From: Shewanella vesiculosa
GTDB taxonomy: Bacteria; Pseudomonadota; Gammaproteobacteria; Enterobacterales; Shewanellaceae
Assembly: GCF_021560015.1 (NCBI RefSeq)
Contig: NZ_CP073588.1
Span: 1,240,001 to 1,304,000, forward strand
Length of the DNA stretch: 64,000 bases
Reading direction: 5' to 3'
Shown: one piece after another, positions 8,440-17,774 of the stretch
Numbering within the stretch: position 1 is the stretch's first letter
How the letters are laid out: every line of letters starts with the position of its first letter
The notes under the pieces: model-generated
The model's database searches: none
What the model was told of the DNA's origin: nothing
What the model saw: only the letters and a program-made list of their open reading frames with translations
Translations under genes and position numbers: made by a program

Positions 8440-9741
8440 ATGGCCATTCCTCTAAAAAGAAACAAGATTAGTGCAATTCAACTCACACTTAGCCTGAGCT
8501 TATGTTCCACTTTTATTGCGCCAGCGTTTGCCCAAGACACCTTGATTTTGGCCGATGCCTATATCGATGTAGCTAAAGGAAAAAGCGTTGATAATGCAGC
8601 GATAATTATCTCTAACAATCACATCGTTAAGGTTACCACCGCGGCAAACATTACGAATAAAGCCGATTACAGCTTGATTGATCTTAAAGGTAAAACGCTG
8701 GTGCCTGGTGTGATGGATATGCATGTGCATTTATCTGGCGATGCTGAAGATAATTTTTTAGAGTCGATGAATTATTCAGTACCAAGGCAAACTGTTAAAG
8801 CGGTTAAAAATGCTCAGAAAACCTTGCTCGCAGGCTTTACCACAGTACGAGACTTAGGTGCATCTGGCTATTCAGTGATTGCCACCCGAGATGGAATAGA
8901 TGCTGGCGATATTCCTGGTCCACGTATTTGGGCCGTAGGCCACGCGATTGGTATCACCGGCGGACATTGCGATGATAATTTCCCTGCTCCAGAAGCCCAT
9001 GCTAAAGCTCAAGGTGTTGCCGACGGTCCTTTGGAAGTGCGTACCAAAGTACGTGAAAACATAAAATACGGTGCCAATGCGATTAAAGTCTGTGCCACTG
9101 GCGGAGTTTTTTCTAAAGGTACTCAAGTCGGTGCGCAACAGATGACTTACGAAGAACTTAAATCTGCCGCAGATGAAGCGCATATGCGCGGCCTGGTTAT
9201 CGCCGCCCATGCACATGGCACTAGTGGCATTAAAGATGCGATACGCGCGGGTATCGATAGTATTGAGCATTGTAGTTTTATGGACGATGAAGCCATTAAG
9301 ATGGCAATAAAAGCCGGTACTTACTTGTCTTGCGATATTTATAACACCGAATACACCCTCGCCTATGGTGCCGCTAACGGCGTACCAGAAGCCAATATCA
9401 ATAAAGAAAAGCAAGTGTCGCAAGCCCAGCGTGACAGCTTTAGAAAAGCCGTTAAGGCAGGCGCTAAGATGGTGTTTGGTTCCGATGCGGCGATTTATCC
9501 CCATGGAGACAATGGTAAGCAATTTTCACGCATGGTGACCTTTGGTATGACGCCAGTTCAAGCGCTTCAGGCTGCAACCCTTAATAGTGCAGCCTTGATA
9601 AAACAAGACAACCTAGGTCAAATTAAAGCCGGATTCTTGGCTGACATTATCGCTGTTGATGGCAATCCGCTAGATAACATTAGCTTGATGGAAAACGTCA
9701 CTTTTGTTATGAAAGATGGCGTAGTGTACAAAAAGCTTTAA
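8440..9741 (+). CDS. Exported amidohydrolase (imidazolonepropionase / Xaa-Pro dipeptidase-like)
   Basis: Metal-dependent hydrolase of 433 residues with a Sec signal peptide ending near 'IAPAFAQ' (about residue 31). Amidohydrolase hallmarks are in order: 'VMDMHVHLSG' (metal-binding HxH), 'ANAIKVCATGG' (the bridging Lys position), 'VIAAHAHG' and 'SIEHCSFMD' (metal His residues), and 'MVFGSDAAIYPHGDN' (catalytic Asp). C-terminal 'GFLADIIAVDGNPL' is the usual closing strand. This subfamily acts on N-acyl or prolyl dipeptides in the periplasm of Shewanella and relatives; the exact substrate cannot be told. AAAGGA precedes the ATG. It is monocistronic, with a terminator downstream. Confidence 0.88.
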   Translation: MAIPLKRNKISAIQLTLSLSLCSTFIAPAFAQDTLILADAYIDVAKGKSVDNAAIIISNNHIVKVTTAANITNKADYSLIDLKGKTLVPGVMDMHVHLSGDAEDNFLESMNYSVPRQTVKAVKNAQKTLLAGFTTVRDLGASGYSVIATRDGIDAGDIPGPRIWAVGHAIGITGGHCDDNFPAPEAHAKAQGVADGPLEVRTKVRENIKYGANAIKVCATGGVFSKGTQVGAQQMTYEELKSAADEAHMRGLVIAAHAHGTSGIKDAIRAGIDSIEHCSFMDDEAIKMAIKAGTYLSCDIYNTEYTLAYGAANGVPEANINKEKQVSQAQRDSFRKAVKAGAKMVFGSDAAIYPHGDNGKQFSRMVTFGMTPVQALQAATLNSAALIKQDNLGQIKAGFLADIIAVDGNPLDNISLMENVTFVMKDGVVYKKL

Positions 9742-9806
9742 TTAGCTAACCGCTATTGGTTATGCCACAGCCCGATTGGCTTGGATAGCTTTAGCAATCA
9801 AATACC

Positions 9807-9835
9807 AAGGCCTATCTTAAACGCTAGGCCTTTTT
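9807..9835 (+). terminator. Terminator after the amidohydrolase gene
   Basis: An eight-base-pair stem (AAGGCCTA with TAGGCCTT) around a ten-base loop runs into five T residues. It lies between the amidohydrolase and the convergent CLCA_X-type gene. Confidence 0.75.
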
Positions 9836-9921
9836 CATATCTAACAGATAGACCGTCAGATCTCAGAATAATGTTGATTCGTTCAATCATAATGGATCAA
9901 GTCTTTTTATCTATAACAAGG

Positions 9922-10797
9922 CTATACATTAAGCGCTGGCTGACTGTCCCGATTGTGTTTATCAAACGCTAACCCTAAGGGTTCGAAATAGGCCAATAGT
10001 GCTTGATAGATTTCACGGCGGTGTTGGGTATCTGGGTAAGCACCATGTTTGGCTAAAGGTGAGTTAATCGTGCTGTTAACTAGGTATGGATTAGATATTT
10101 CGGCATTAGCCTGTGAGTACATTTCAATACTGGCTTCGAATGCACGCGCCATCATTTCGGTTGGTTTGGCAAAGTAATGACAAGCTTGCAACTTATCTAA
10201 CGCGATTGACCGTCTCACATACTCGTGTGGCTCTTGGCCATTGGTGTTTAAAAAAGTGATTTCAAATAGCTTAGATAATTGCTGGTTCAGTGGATGAGCA
10301 ACTAATGCTTTGTCTGCAAGCCAATGGTCGGTAGCACATGCATACCGGTTAGCCGGACTCATGTACTCATCTTGGCTCAGTAGAGAGTCATCAACAAACA
10401 TTTTGTCGGCTATGTAATGATCGAACGCATGCCAAAACTCATGAGCTAACGACCCTGCGCCGGCATTTTTGGCTAACGCCAGTTCTCGATATGCTGGTGA
10501 ATAGTGTGCCTGCACGCCCTTTTGGCCGCCATGGCCAAAGGCAAAGCGTAAACTGCCGCGCAAACCAATTAGCTCTGGTGGTACGCAGAGTATATTGGCC
10601 AGATCGGCTAATGAATCAAATATCAAGTTAGCCGCTAATGCCGACTCTTCGCGATTAACCCATTTGCCCACTCTTATGTGCTGTAAACCAAAGGTGTGCT
10701 TGATATCTAAAAAGCTCACCGAATCACCATTGCGATAATCGGGACCAATTCGCTCAAAATGACGCTGATGATTTAATAATGAATGATGTGAAGCCAA
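9922..10797 (-). CDS. CLCA_X-type protein with zincin-like HEFWH motif
   Basis: Cytoplasmic protein of 291 residues. The region 'AGAGSLAHEFWHAFDHY' contains an HExxH zincin motif (His119, Glu120, His123) followed by Asp, and 'CHYFAKPTEMMARAFEA' supplies a downstream Glu and Arg. This resembles the CLCA_X family and the metallopeptidase-like domains found in phage and plasmid polyvalent proteins. The start is a TTG with GAGG six bases upstream, and no upstream ATG is in frame. It stands alone, convergent with the amidohydrolase gene. Peptidase activity is possible but not shown; no signal peptide or membrane segment is present. Confidence 0.7.
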   Translation of the reverse strand: MASHHSLLNHQRHFERIGPDYRNGDSVSFLDIKHTFGLQHIRVGKWVNREESALAANLIFDSLADLANILCVPPELIGLRGSLRFAFGHGGQKGVQAHYSPAYRELALAKNAGAGSLAHEFWHAFDHYIADKMFVDDSLLSQDEYMSPANRYACATDHWLADKALVAHPLNQQLSKLFEITFLNTNGQEPHEYVRRSIALDKLQACHYFAKPTEMMARAFEASIEMYSQANAEISNPYLVNSTINSPLAKHGAYPDTQHRREIYQALLAYFEPLGLAFDKHNRDSQPALNV

Positions 10798-11316
10798 ACA
10801 AACCTCTATTACACGAAAGCGATTATAAACACGTTTACAAAAAACGAATGCTGAACTCAGTGGGTAATTATGCCATGTTTAACGCCATCAACCGTCCAAT
10901 AAAAAAGCTAATGGTGGTAAAAGTCTCCTTGGCGCAACCTCATCCACCAGTATGCGATAAGCATTTTTATTCAGCTTTATGCAAAAATAAAAGTATTACC
11001 CTCGGTAAATTTTTAACCTTTATTCATTTAAATGCTTATTTAATCAAAATAAGGCTAAACAGATTAAATTAAAAGCACTGCATAATCACCGAGTTTATTT
11101 TACTCTTCTATTAAGTGGTCCATTAAGAACCGATTAAGTGGCTTAGTACGGCCACCAGCACTTAATGGATCGTATACGTTACGACTGTTTATGACGATAT
11201 GCGCCTGAAGAGTAAGCTGGTGTATTTTGGGGGCCCTTTTAAGTATCGCTCATTGAATGTCTATTTAACCCTGTTCACAGTACAGTGGTTTAAGCGCAAT
11301 TGTTTATGGAGGATTT
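10798..11316. other. Intergenic stretch, no gene supported
   Basis: An open frame of 97 codons spans much of this region but has a composition unlike its neighbours, no RBS, and overlaps the start of the CLCA_X-type gene. The half around 11100-11180 has several near-copies of 'TTAAGTGG' and 'CACTTAATGG' in both orientations, which may be a decayed repeat. Nothing else is evident. Confidence 0.4.
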
Positions 11317-11637
11317 ATGATTTATACCACAACAGAAACCATTCCTGGTCGGGATATTATCGAGATTGTCGGCATTGTAACGGGTAATGTTGTTCAATCT
11401 AAACATATTGGCCGAGATATTATGGCCGGTTTAAAAAGCATTGTCGGCGGCGAAATCCGCGGTTACACCGAAATGTTAAGTGATGCCAGAGATGTCGCCA
11501 TTGAGCGCTTAGTTGCCAGTGCAGCAGAAAAAGATGCCGATGCGATTGTGGGTATCCGCTTTACAACAAGCGCCATTATGGATGGGTCGTCGGAAATAAT
11601 GGCTTTTGGTACCGCAGTAAAATTAGCGCCGCGCTGA
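11317..11637 (+). CDS. ybjQ: YbjQ family protein
   Basis: Small cytoplasmic protein of 106 residues of the YbjQ (UPF0145, heavy-metal-binding fold) family, which forms pentameric rings; its function is unknown. Visible family features are 'IIEIVGIVTGNVVQSKHIGRD' in the first half, 'RDVAIERLVASAAEKDADAI' in the middle, and 'MAFGTAVKL' at the end. Its length is that of the family. GGAGG lies seven bases before the ATG. It is unlinked to the following DUF302 gene by 160 bases. Confidence 0.9.
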   Translation: MIYTTTETIPGRDIIEIVGIVTGNVVQSKHIGRDIMAGLKSIVGGEIRGYTEMLSDARDVAIERLVASAAEKDADAIVGIRFTTSAIMDGSSEIMAFGTAVKLAPR

Positions 11638-11798
11638 TAAATAGCTCGGTTACTTAACCTAAACTTAGCTCATATTAATATCACTCGTGAAGAATGAAGG
11701 CTGAGATAAGTACTTCTCACCATGTTGTTAACCTGTTTGTTTGTCCGAGTTTAGGCTGCTATCTCGCGAATGATCAAACATAACTAATAGGTAATTTT

Positions 11799-12255
11799 AT
11801 GATTAAAAATATTTCCTTAGCCCTTTTCACCTTGATAGCCTCAACTCATGCCCTAGCGCTAGAAAGCCTTATTACTGTTGAAAGCCATTACTCGGCCAAA
11901 GAAACTGCTGATAGGTTTGAGTCGATCATAAAAGATAAAGGTTTTACGGTTTTTGCCAGAATAGATCATCAGAAAAATGCGGCAGGGGTTAATTTAACGC
12001 TAAGACCAACTGAAGTGATTGTGTTTGGCAACCCGAACATTGGCACTCAATTAATCCAGTAACCAACTGGCGGCAATTGACTTGCCCCAAAAGGCATTGA
12101 TTAGTGAAGATGCCGATAATAAGGTTTGGCTGTCGTATAACAATCCGCAGTACCTTAAGCAGCGTCATAACATTACAGGCTGCGATAAGGTTATGAATAA
12201 AATAGCCGCCGCGCTCAATACATTAAGCATTGCTGCAACGTCCAAACCGCTATAA
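11799..12255 (+). CDS. DUF302 family exported protein, frameshifted as read
   Basis: Small periplasmic protein with a signal peptide ending near 'STHALA' (about residue 19). Residues 22-87 match the first half of a DUF302 domain ('FESIIKDKGFTVFARIDHQKN', then 'PTEVIVFGNPNIGTQLIQ'). A stop follows at 12060-12062, but another frame continues with 'NQLAAIDLPQKALI', 'VWLSYNNPQYLKQRH' and 'MNKIAAALNTL', the second half of the same domain, to a TAA at 12253-12255. The family normally reads '...MQANQ...IDLP.KAL', so two bases (about one codon edge) seem lost near 12058. Function is unknown. Confidence 0.75.
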
Positions 12256-12335
12256 TGTAGAATGATATTAATCAATAACTTATATAGCATATTTATCAGC
12301 AGTGCTGCGTATAAGGATATATTTTGAGGTGTTAA

Positions 12336-13043
12336 ATGAATAACCAAGTGGTATTAATTACAGGTGCAAATAGAGGCATTGGTTTGGCCTTAACTGAGCA
12401 ATACCTTATTAACGGCTGTCGGGTTATTGCGACCTGTCGCGATGATGCCACAACGACTGAGCTAATGTCGTTACAGGCGCAGTTTGCTGATAAATTATTG
12501 ATTGAATCAATGGATATCACATGCCCAGATACCATTCACCGTTTAGCCAATAATCTTTGCCAGCAAAATATTAGTATTGATTTAATCATTAATAATGCGG
12601 GCTATTTGGATCGCGATAATCACAGTATTCATGCTATCGATTATGCTGATGCTGAAATGTGCTTTAAAGTGAATGCGCTCGGGCCATTATTTTTAATCCA
12701 TTGTTTATTATCCCTATTGAACAAAACACGTTTATGTAAAATCGCTATTATCTCATCGTCCAAAGGATCATTAACAGAACCACAAGGTGTCGATTGGTAT
12801 GGTTACCGAATGTCTAAAGCCGCTGCCAATATGCTCGCGGTGAATTTATCTCAAGAACTTGTTGATGATAATGTTGCTGTGGTATCGGTTCATCCTGGCT
12901 GGGTTCAAACTGACATGGGCGGCAGCGCTGCACGGGTTAAAGTTATCGATTCTGCATTGGGGATTATAAAGGTGATTAACCAGTTATCGATTGCTAACAC
13001 GGGTGAGTTTTACAATTTTAACGGTGAGCAACTGCCGTTCTAA
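12336..13043 (+). CDS. Short-chain dehydrogenase/reductase (C-factor type)
   Basis: NAD(P)-dependent oxidoreductase of 235 residues. The nucleotide-binding turn is 'LITGANRGIGLALT' (about 7-20), the structural 'NNAGY' is at about 84-88, and the catalytic Ser, Tyr and Lys are in 'IISSSKGS' and 'YGYRMSKAAAN'. 'SVHPGWVQTDMGG' is typical of the CsgA/C-factor-like and sniffer-like SDR group. GAGG lies nine bases before the ATG. It is monocistronic as far as can be seen. The substrate is unknown. Confidence 0.87.
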   Translation: MNNQVVLITGANRGIGLALTEQYLINGCRVIATCRDDATTTELMSLQAQFADKLLIESMDITCPDTIHRLANNLCQQNISIDLIINNAGYLDRDNHSIHAIDYADAEMCFKVNALGPLFLIHCLLSLLNKTRLCKIAIISSSKGSLTEPQGVDWYGYRMSKAAANMLAVNLSQELVDDNVAVVSVHPGWVQTDMGGSAARVKVIDSALGIIKVINQLSIANTGEFYNFNGEQLPF

Positions 13044-13610
13044 TATGTGGCAGCTTGAATGTGTGACTACTCAGCGTACTTTTTGCCTAATGTTTGCTTA
13101 TTATTGAACGCGTATTATCAAGGCTGTTGGCTTTGTGGGCGGGTGCGATTAATCAATTTACCGCTTAATATGGTCTAGGATAAGTTTGAGGCTGTTTTTA
13201 GGTCGATAATAGTGGCCGTATTATGTTTTTTGACCGTGATATTGAGGCTAATTTAACCGGTTACACTTAAATACAAAATAATATCCAGCGATATTTACTG
13301 CTGGCTTGCCTTACCGGTTTAAGTTGGTAAGATGTTGTTTTGATGACTGTATCGTTAATATCGTTATGATACTTTGGTATTAATAGGCATAGTTAGACAA
13401 TATTAATTAAGTCGATAGTTACAATATTGACTACGACACAATGAAGATGTGTTTATCTTCTTCTTGCCGCTTAGCGGCTTAATTCAACGAACACTTTAAG
13501 TTAATTTGTAACCTGCTGCATTTGTACTTTAATCAGTACGACGTCAAGCAAAACCTAGGTTGCGTTACTGCATAGCTTAAGCGGGCGTTATATTTAGTGA
13601 GGTTGCGATA
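13044..13610. other. Intergenic stretch upstream of the EAL gene
   Basis: Very AT-rich, with no coding frame of interest and no strong hairpin. It probably contains the promoter of the EAL gene. I see nothing definable. Confidence 0.4.
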
Positions 13611-14441
13611 ATGGAAACAAAGCCGATAATTTATGACAGATTTTCTTGTAATAAATGTTTTGATAAAAGCAGCCTTGATTTTGATTTCACCATGGCTTTT
13701 CAGCCAATTATTAACTGTAAAACCAATACTATATTTGGCTATGAAGCATTAGTTCGCGGTTTACAAAATGAATCTGCTTTTTCCGTTATCGATCAAGTCA
13801 ATGATGATAATCGTTATTTATTTGACCAGCTTTGCCGAGTGAAAGCCATCGCACTGGCTGCTAAGCTCAAACTAGACTCCATGCTTAGTATCAACTTTCT
13901 TCCCAATGCCATTTATAAACCTGAGCGCTGTATTAGAACCACCTTAGAAGCCGCGAAAGAGTATGGTTTTCCAACCAATAGAATCATGTTTGAATTTACT
14001 GAAAATGAGAACATCAGCGATACAGAATTTGTTAAGGGTATTGTTGAATATTATAAGAAATCAGGATTTATCACTGCACTAGACGATTTTGGTTCTGGCT
14101 ATGCCGGTTTGGGATTATTGGCTGATTTTCAAACCAACATCATCAAGTTTGATATGAAGCTTATTCGTAATATCGACCAGGATAGTACCCGACAAGCTAT
14201 TATTAAAAATTGTGTCAACTTGTTTGCTGAGCTTAACATTACCTCGTTAGCCGAAGGCGTAGAAACCATCGAAGAAATGCTCTGGTTGCGCGATTCTGGT
14301 ATTGACCTGATGCAGGGCTATTTGTTTGCAAAACCTGGCTTTGAGTGCCTACCGCAAGTTGATTTTGATGAAATATCCCGCTATGAAAGTAAAGCCAAAC
14401 ATTCCCACAAGCAAAGTTTACATGATGGTGCAGGTATTTAA
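13611..14441 (+). CDS. EAL-domain cyclic-di-GMP phosphodiesterase
   Basis: Cytoplasmic EAL-only protein of 276 residues. Catalytic features are present in order: 'YEALVRG' (metal Glu and substrate Arg), 'MFEFTENENI', 'ALDDFGSGYAGLG' (metal Asp pair), 'IIKFDMKLI' (Lys) and 'SLAEGVET' (Glu). This suggests an active enzyme that linearises c-di-GMP to pGpG. A short N-terminal segment with two Cys ('SCNKCFDKS') precedes the barrel, and the C-terminus is a charged tail. No sensor domain is fused. GAGG precedes the ATG by eight bases. Related to stand-alone BLUF-less EAL regulators such as YcgG/Rtn types. Confidence 0.88.
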   Translation: METKPIIYDRFSCNKCFDKSSLDFDFTMAFQPIINCKTNTIFGYEALVRGLQNESAFSVIDQVNDDNRYLFDQLCRVKAIALAAKLKLDSMLSINFLPNAIYKPERCIRTTLEAAKEYGFPTNRIMFEFTENENISDTEFVKGIVEYYKKSGFITALDDFGSGYAGLGLLADFQTNIIKFDMKLIRNIDQDSTRQAIIKNCVNLFAELNITSLAEGVETIEEMLWLRDSGIDLMQGYLFAKPGFECLPQVDFDEISRYESKAKHSHKQSLHDGAGI

Positions 14442-14449
14442 GACTCAGC

Positions 14450-14595
14450 TTAAGGGGTTAAATCATCATCCTTAGGCCGATTTTGCTTAGCGATTACCGA
14501 CTCGAGATAGTCATCGAGATAGTCACTAAGAGACGACTCCTCTACGCGGGCTAACTTAATATTTTGACTGACGTTTATAAGCGTTTTATGCCCAT
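14450..14595 (-). CDS. Possible small acidic protein, needs one-base repair
   Basis: An open frame of about 45 codons, 'NVSQNIKLARVEESSLSDYL' followed by an acidic 'DDYLES' stretch and 'KQNRPKDDDL', ends at 14450. It has no start codon in frame, but adding one G to the GGG run at 14590-14592 would join it to an ATG at 14595. Codon use looks like coding sequence. No homologue is recognised. It would be convergent with the EAL gene and divergent from the permease. Confidence 0.3.
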
Positions 14596-14696
14596 TTCAA
14601 CCAATTCATTTACCTATGTCTTTGCGTAATCCTGTATCATTGAGCGGTGCCAAACTCTTGGCCCCTTTCCCTCCCCCTATGCTGGAAATATCATCG

Positions 14697-15558
14697 ATGA
14701 AAACAGACGCTTTACGCGGCAAGCTATTCTTATTACTGGCCACTATGCTTGCTGGTGTAGGCTGGATAGCCTCTAAACTTGTAATTTTACACATGCCTGG
14801 TGAGGTGTTTATTGCAGCTCGCTTTTTAATCGCCAGTCTGATTTTATTGCCATTTTGCTATCAGCAGATTTTAGCCCTGCGAGGCAAGCAAATTGCCGCT
14901 CTGTGTGGCGTTGGCCTTGTATTAGCGGCATCGATTGAAGTATGGGTACATGCGATTACCATTTCAGATACCCTGTCTGAAGGCGCATTTATCATGAGTT
15001 TAGCAATGATTATTGCACCATTTATTTCTTGGCTATTATTCAAAGTAAGACCTAACCGCATGTTTTGGATAACGCTGCCTATAGCCTGCATTGGTATTAT
15101 GTTATTGACCATCACAACGGGCTGGGAGGTGGATAACAGTCAATGGTTTTTCTTATTATCGTCGGCCTTACTGTCATTACATTTTGTACTTAACAAGCGA
15201 GTTCTGACCAATATAAAGCCATTAACATCCATCTGCGTTCAATTATTTATGGTGGGGGGTTGCTGGTAGTGTGATTATGGCGCTGGTGTCACCTGAGCAT
15301 TTTGAACTCAATGGCCAGCTGTTTTTTTGGTTTGCTGTGTCCACTGTGATTGCCACCAGCGTGCGCTACTTGTTACAAACCCTTGGCCAGTTTAACGTTA
15401 AGCTAGAAACGGCCTCATTGATCATGATTTTAGAGCCCATTTGGACATTAATCTTGTCTATTAGCTTTCTTAATGAAGTGGTTGAGGTACAAAAGCTTAT
15501 CGGTGGCGGAGTGATTCTGCTGTCACTGTTTATTTATATCAAATTTTCTAAAAAGTAG
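14697..15558 (+). CDS. EamA/DMT family permease, frameshifted as read
   Basis: Inner-membrane transporter of the drug/metabolite superfamily with about ten membrane helices in two EamA repeats. The first repeat begins 'GKLFLLLATMLAGVGWIASK', and the second ends 'LEPIWTLILSISFLNE', the classical closing EamA signature. The frame stops at 15269 after 'LFMVGGCW'. Dropping one G from the six-G run at 15254-15259 reads 'FMVGVAGSVIMALVSPE' into the downstream frame without a gap, so the two pieces are one gene of about 286 residues. The start is uncertain: the ATG at 14697 gives the family length, and one at 14679 is also possible. The substrate is unknown. Confidence 0.8.
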
Positions 15559-15748
15559 TTTTGACTAAACGTTATGGCGCGCTCGGTTTATGTTAATCGG
15601 GCTGCGCTTTGCCTCACCTGTTATCGGCAAAGATTCGACTACCAATAACAGTTACATTTGCCAGTCTAGCCACTTAAACACCTTGCCGCTTTTAGTTCAT
15701 TGGCGATGAGACTATAATGATGGGTAATCGCAAACCAATGAGTCATTA

Positions 15749-16102
15749 ATGAACAGTAACATAGAGATAGTCGATCTTCTCCGCGAGCGTATTCCTTCAT
15801 TTAAATGTGTGCCGGGTTGTCACGATTGCTGTGGCCCAGTAACGACCTCGTCTGAAGAAATGTCGCGCCTGCCAGTCAAAACGGCCGCAGAACATGAAGC
15901 TGCGCTAAATGAGTGGAACTGCGTATATTTAGGCCCTAATGGCTGTGAAGTGTATGAGGAACGCCCTTTGATATGCCGAGTATTTGGCACGACACCGCGT
16001 ATGCCTTGCCCTGAAGGTCGTGGTCCTGAAAAGATGATTGACTCAAAAGTAGAAGCTCAGATCCATCACTATATTGCCAATACCCGCCAAGTGTTAGTGT
16101 AA
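15749..16102 (+). CDS. YkgJ-type zinc- or iron-chelating cysteine cluster protein
   Basis: Small cytoplasmic protein of 117 residues with the YkgJ cysteine pattern: 'CVPGCHDCCGPV' near residues 20-31, 'NCVYLGPNGCEVYEERPLIC' at about 65-84, and 'CPEGRG' after it. The conserved 'Y..RPl.CR.fG' element is present. The family is thought to bind a metal or Fe-S cluster; its role is unknown. No operon partner is visible; the next gene is convergent. Confidence 0.85.
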   Translation: MNSNIEIVDLLRERIPSFKCVPGCHDCCGPVTTSSEEMSRLPVKTAAEHEAALNEWNCVYLGPNGCEVYEERPLICRVFGTTPRMPCPEGRGPEKMIDSKVEAQIHHYIANTRQVLV

Positions 16103-16312
16103 GCGCATAGCAACATCTAACCGATAATGGTCTGTAACAGCAGGCGAATACCCGGATTGACGCGCAATATTAATGTGGTCGTGAAGAACACAGCTTACAT
16201 AAGAGTTAGCCGCATTAAAGCTTAATGAGGTAGCATGACTCGCCTCAGTATGACACTGAGACTCGTCATGCTCTGCTGTGTGAATCATTACCGCCAGAGT
16301 GCGTTAACTGGA

Positions 16313-17149
16313 TTAGCCAAAGTGTTCTTGAAAAGCAATCATAAAATCTTCTCTTATGAGCTGCTCTAAATGTATCGCGCGTTCAGTGGGGCAAAAAATC
16401 ATGATATGTACATTCTGCTCACCATTTATGCCGCTGGTAATATGAATGTGTGGTTCACTGCCCGGTAAATCGACACCGGCGTGTTTTTCTATCACGCTAT
16501 TGTAGCGCTTAGCCACTTCAATAAAATCTTCACAGTGCTGTTCTATTTGACGAGTAAGTCCAGGAAACAGCGGATACAGGTTAACAAACTGCACCAGAGT
16601 AATAGTAATATTATGATAAACGTAACGTTTCATAAAATTAAGGTTTTTAACCGCATAGGTAAAAAACATACTATTTGGCAGCGTGGCGGTTTTACCTGTG
16701 TAATGGTATTGGCCTTGGTCCAGATCAATCTCTTGGATCACTGTGGCCATTAAGTTATGTTCTATTACTTCACCGTATATCTTACCCACTTCAATCCAAT
16801 CACCAATCACAAATGAGCGTGAACTCGCGCGTTGTATCGAGCCGGTAAAACACAGAATAATCTCTTTTGAGGCGATGACTAAAGCAATTGCGATGGCTGT
16901 TACTGACAATGCAAATTTGCTGACTTCGGTCTGCCAAAGTACGAATAACACCACCAATATTAAGATAAATGTGCCATTTTTAGTACGCGACATCCATTTG
17001 CGTTGCACATCAGAAAGAAATGCGACATCGCCACGTATACTTGAAATGATAAAGCGTTTAATCACTGAGATGAGGATTATTATCAACACTGTTAACAATA
17101 ATTTGTGCTCGAGAAGAAAATCGACTGCTAATGCTATTTTATCTACCAA
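16313..17149 (-). CDS. MscS-like mechanosensitive ion channel
   Basis: Inner-membrane protein of 278 residues with three hydrophobic segments at about 13-33, 55-73 and 77-97, the last being the pore helix, followed by a MscS-like beta domain ('SFVIGDWIEVGKIYGEVIEH') and a C-terminal alpha/beta domain ('HIHITSGINGEQNVHIMIF'). The family gates on membrane tension and releases solutes at hypo-osmotic shock. The only in-frame start is a TTG preceded by an in-frame TAG five codons upstream; GTAGG lies just before it. Transcribed alone and convergent with the YkgJ gene. Confidence 0.8.
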   Translation of the reverse strand: MVDKIALAVDFLLEHKLLLTVLIIILISVIKRFIISSIRGDVAFLSDVQRKWMSRTKNGTFILILVVLFVLWQTEVSKFALSVTAIAIALVIASKEIILCFTGSIQRASSRSFVIGDWIEVGKIYGEVIEHNLMATVIQEIDLDQGQYHYTGKTATLPNSMFFTYAVKNLNFMKRYVYHNITITLVQFVNLYPLFPGLTRQIEQHCEDFIEVAKRYNSVIEKHAGVDLPGSEPHIHITSGINGEQNVHIMIFCPTERAIHLEQLIREDFMIAFQEHFG

Positions 17150-17774
17150 ACCTACAACCTATATCAATTTTGTATTCATCATGCTGAACCAATATTATTC
17201 AGCCCAGTACTTTATGGGGAATACCAACATAAAACAAGGTAATTAACCTATACATTGGATAACAAACACCTCTCAAACAGTGCTTTTTGTTGCGAATAGC
17301 GTTGAATTAACTGTCATAGACCCGCTATTAATGCGTCCATTCGCCTTATGAGTAACACCAATCATGAGTTTGTTTTTGGTTAACGTCTAAGGTGATGATC
17401 TTTATCATCATATTCTTATATATCATCCCTATTTCAGGTTAGTGAGCAGATAACTCAGCATTGAGAATAGGATTAGACTGGTTTAATTGTTGATGTCACT
17501 TGAAAGTATTCAGCCTTCAGAAAATCATCCGTGAAAAAATACCTCTACTGTGTTGAGTCGCAAACGCCATATTTACAAAATAGTTATCAACGCATTAATG
17601 ACATCGCTAATGATCACAAGCTTGGGCATTAATTCAATATCTTTCTACTCTAGGCATTTTTGTCAGTTGGCGTATATATAGGGTGCTTGTTTAGCGACAA
17701 GGAGTTAAATTAGTATTAAGCTCAATCAATGATATTTTACATAAAGTTACATTGTTGTTAAATTAGCTAATTAT
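17150..17774. other. Intergenic stretch between channel and PAS/GGDEF/EAL genes
   Basis: Divergent promoter region. A 33-codon frame beginning with GTG at 17531 ('KKYLYCVESQTPYLQNSYQ', stop at 17632) looks coding in composition but has no RBS and is too short to defend. No terminator or clear operator is seen. Confidence 0.4.

Noticed and set aside
8872..9522. 216-codon frame antisense to the amidohydrolase gene
   Set aside because: The sense frame has a signal peptide and all amidohydrolase motifs, so this is a shadow frame.
9781..9972. 63-codon frame after the amidohydrolase gene
   Set aside because: It runs through a terminator hairpin and the end of the convergent gene.
10779..11072. 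97-codon frame on the + strand
   Set aside because: It overlaps the start of the CLCA_X-type gene on the other strand, has no RBS, and an irregular composition.
16094..16288. 64-codon frame between the YkgJ and MscS genes
   Set aside because: No RBS or recognisable motif; it overlaps the end of the YkgJ gene.
17531..17632. 33-codon GTG frame upstream of the multi-PAS gene
   Set aside because: Too short, no RBS, and no homologue; chance frame cannot be ruled out.
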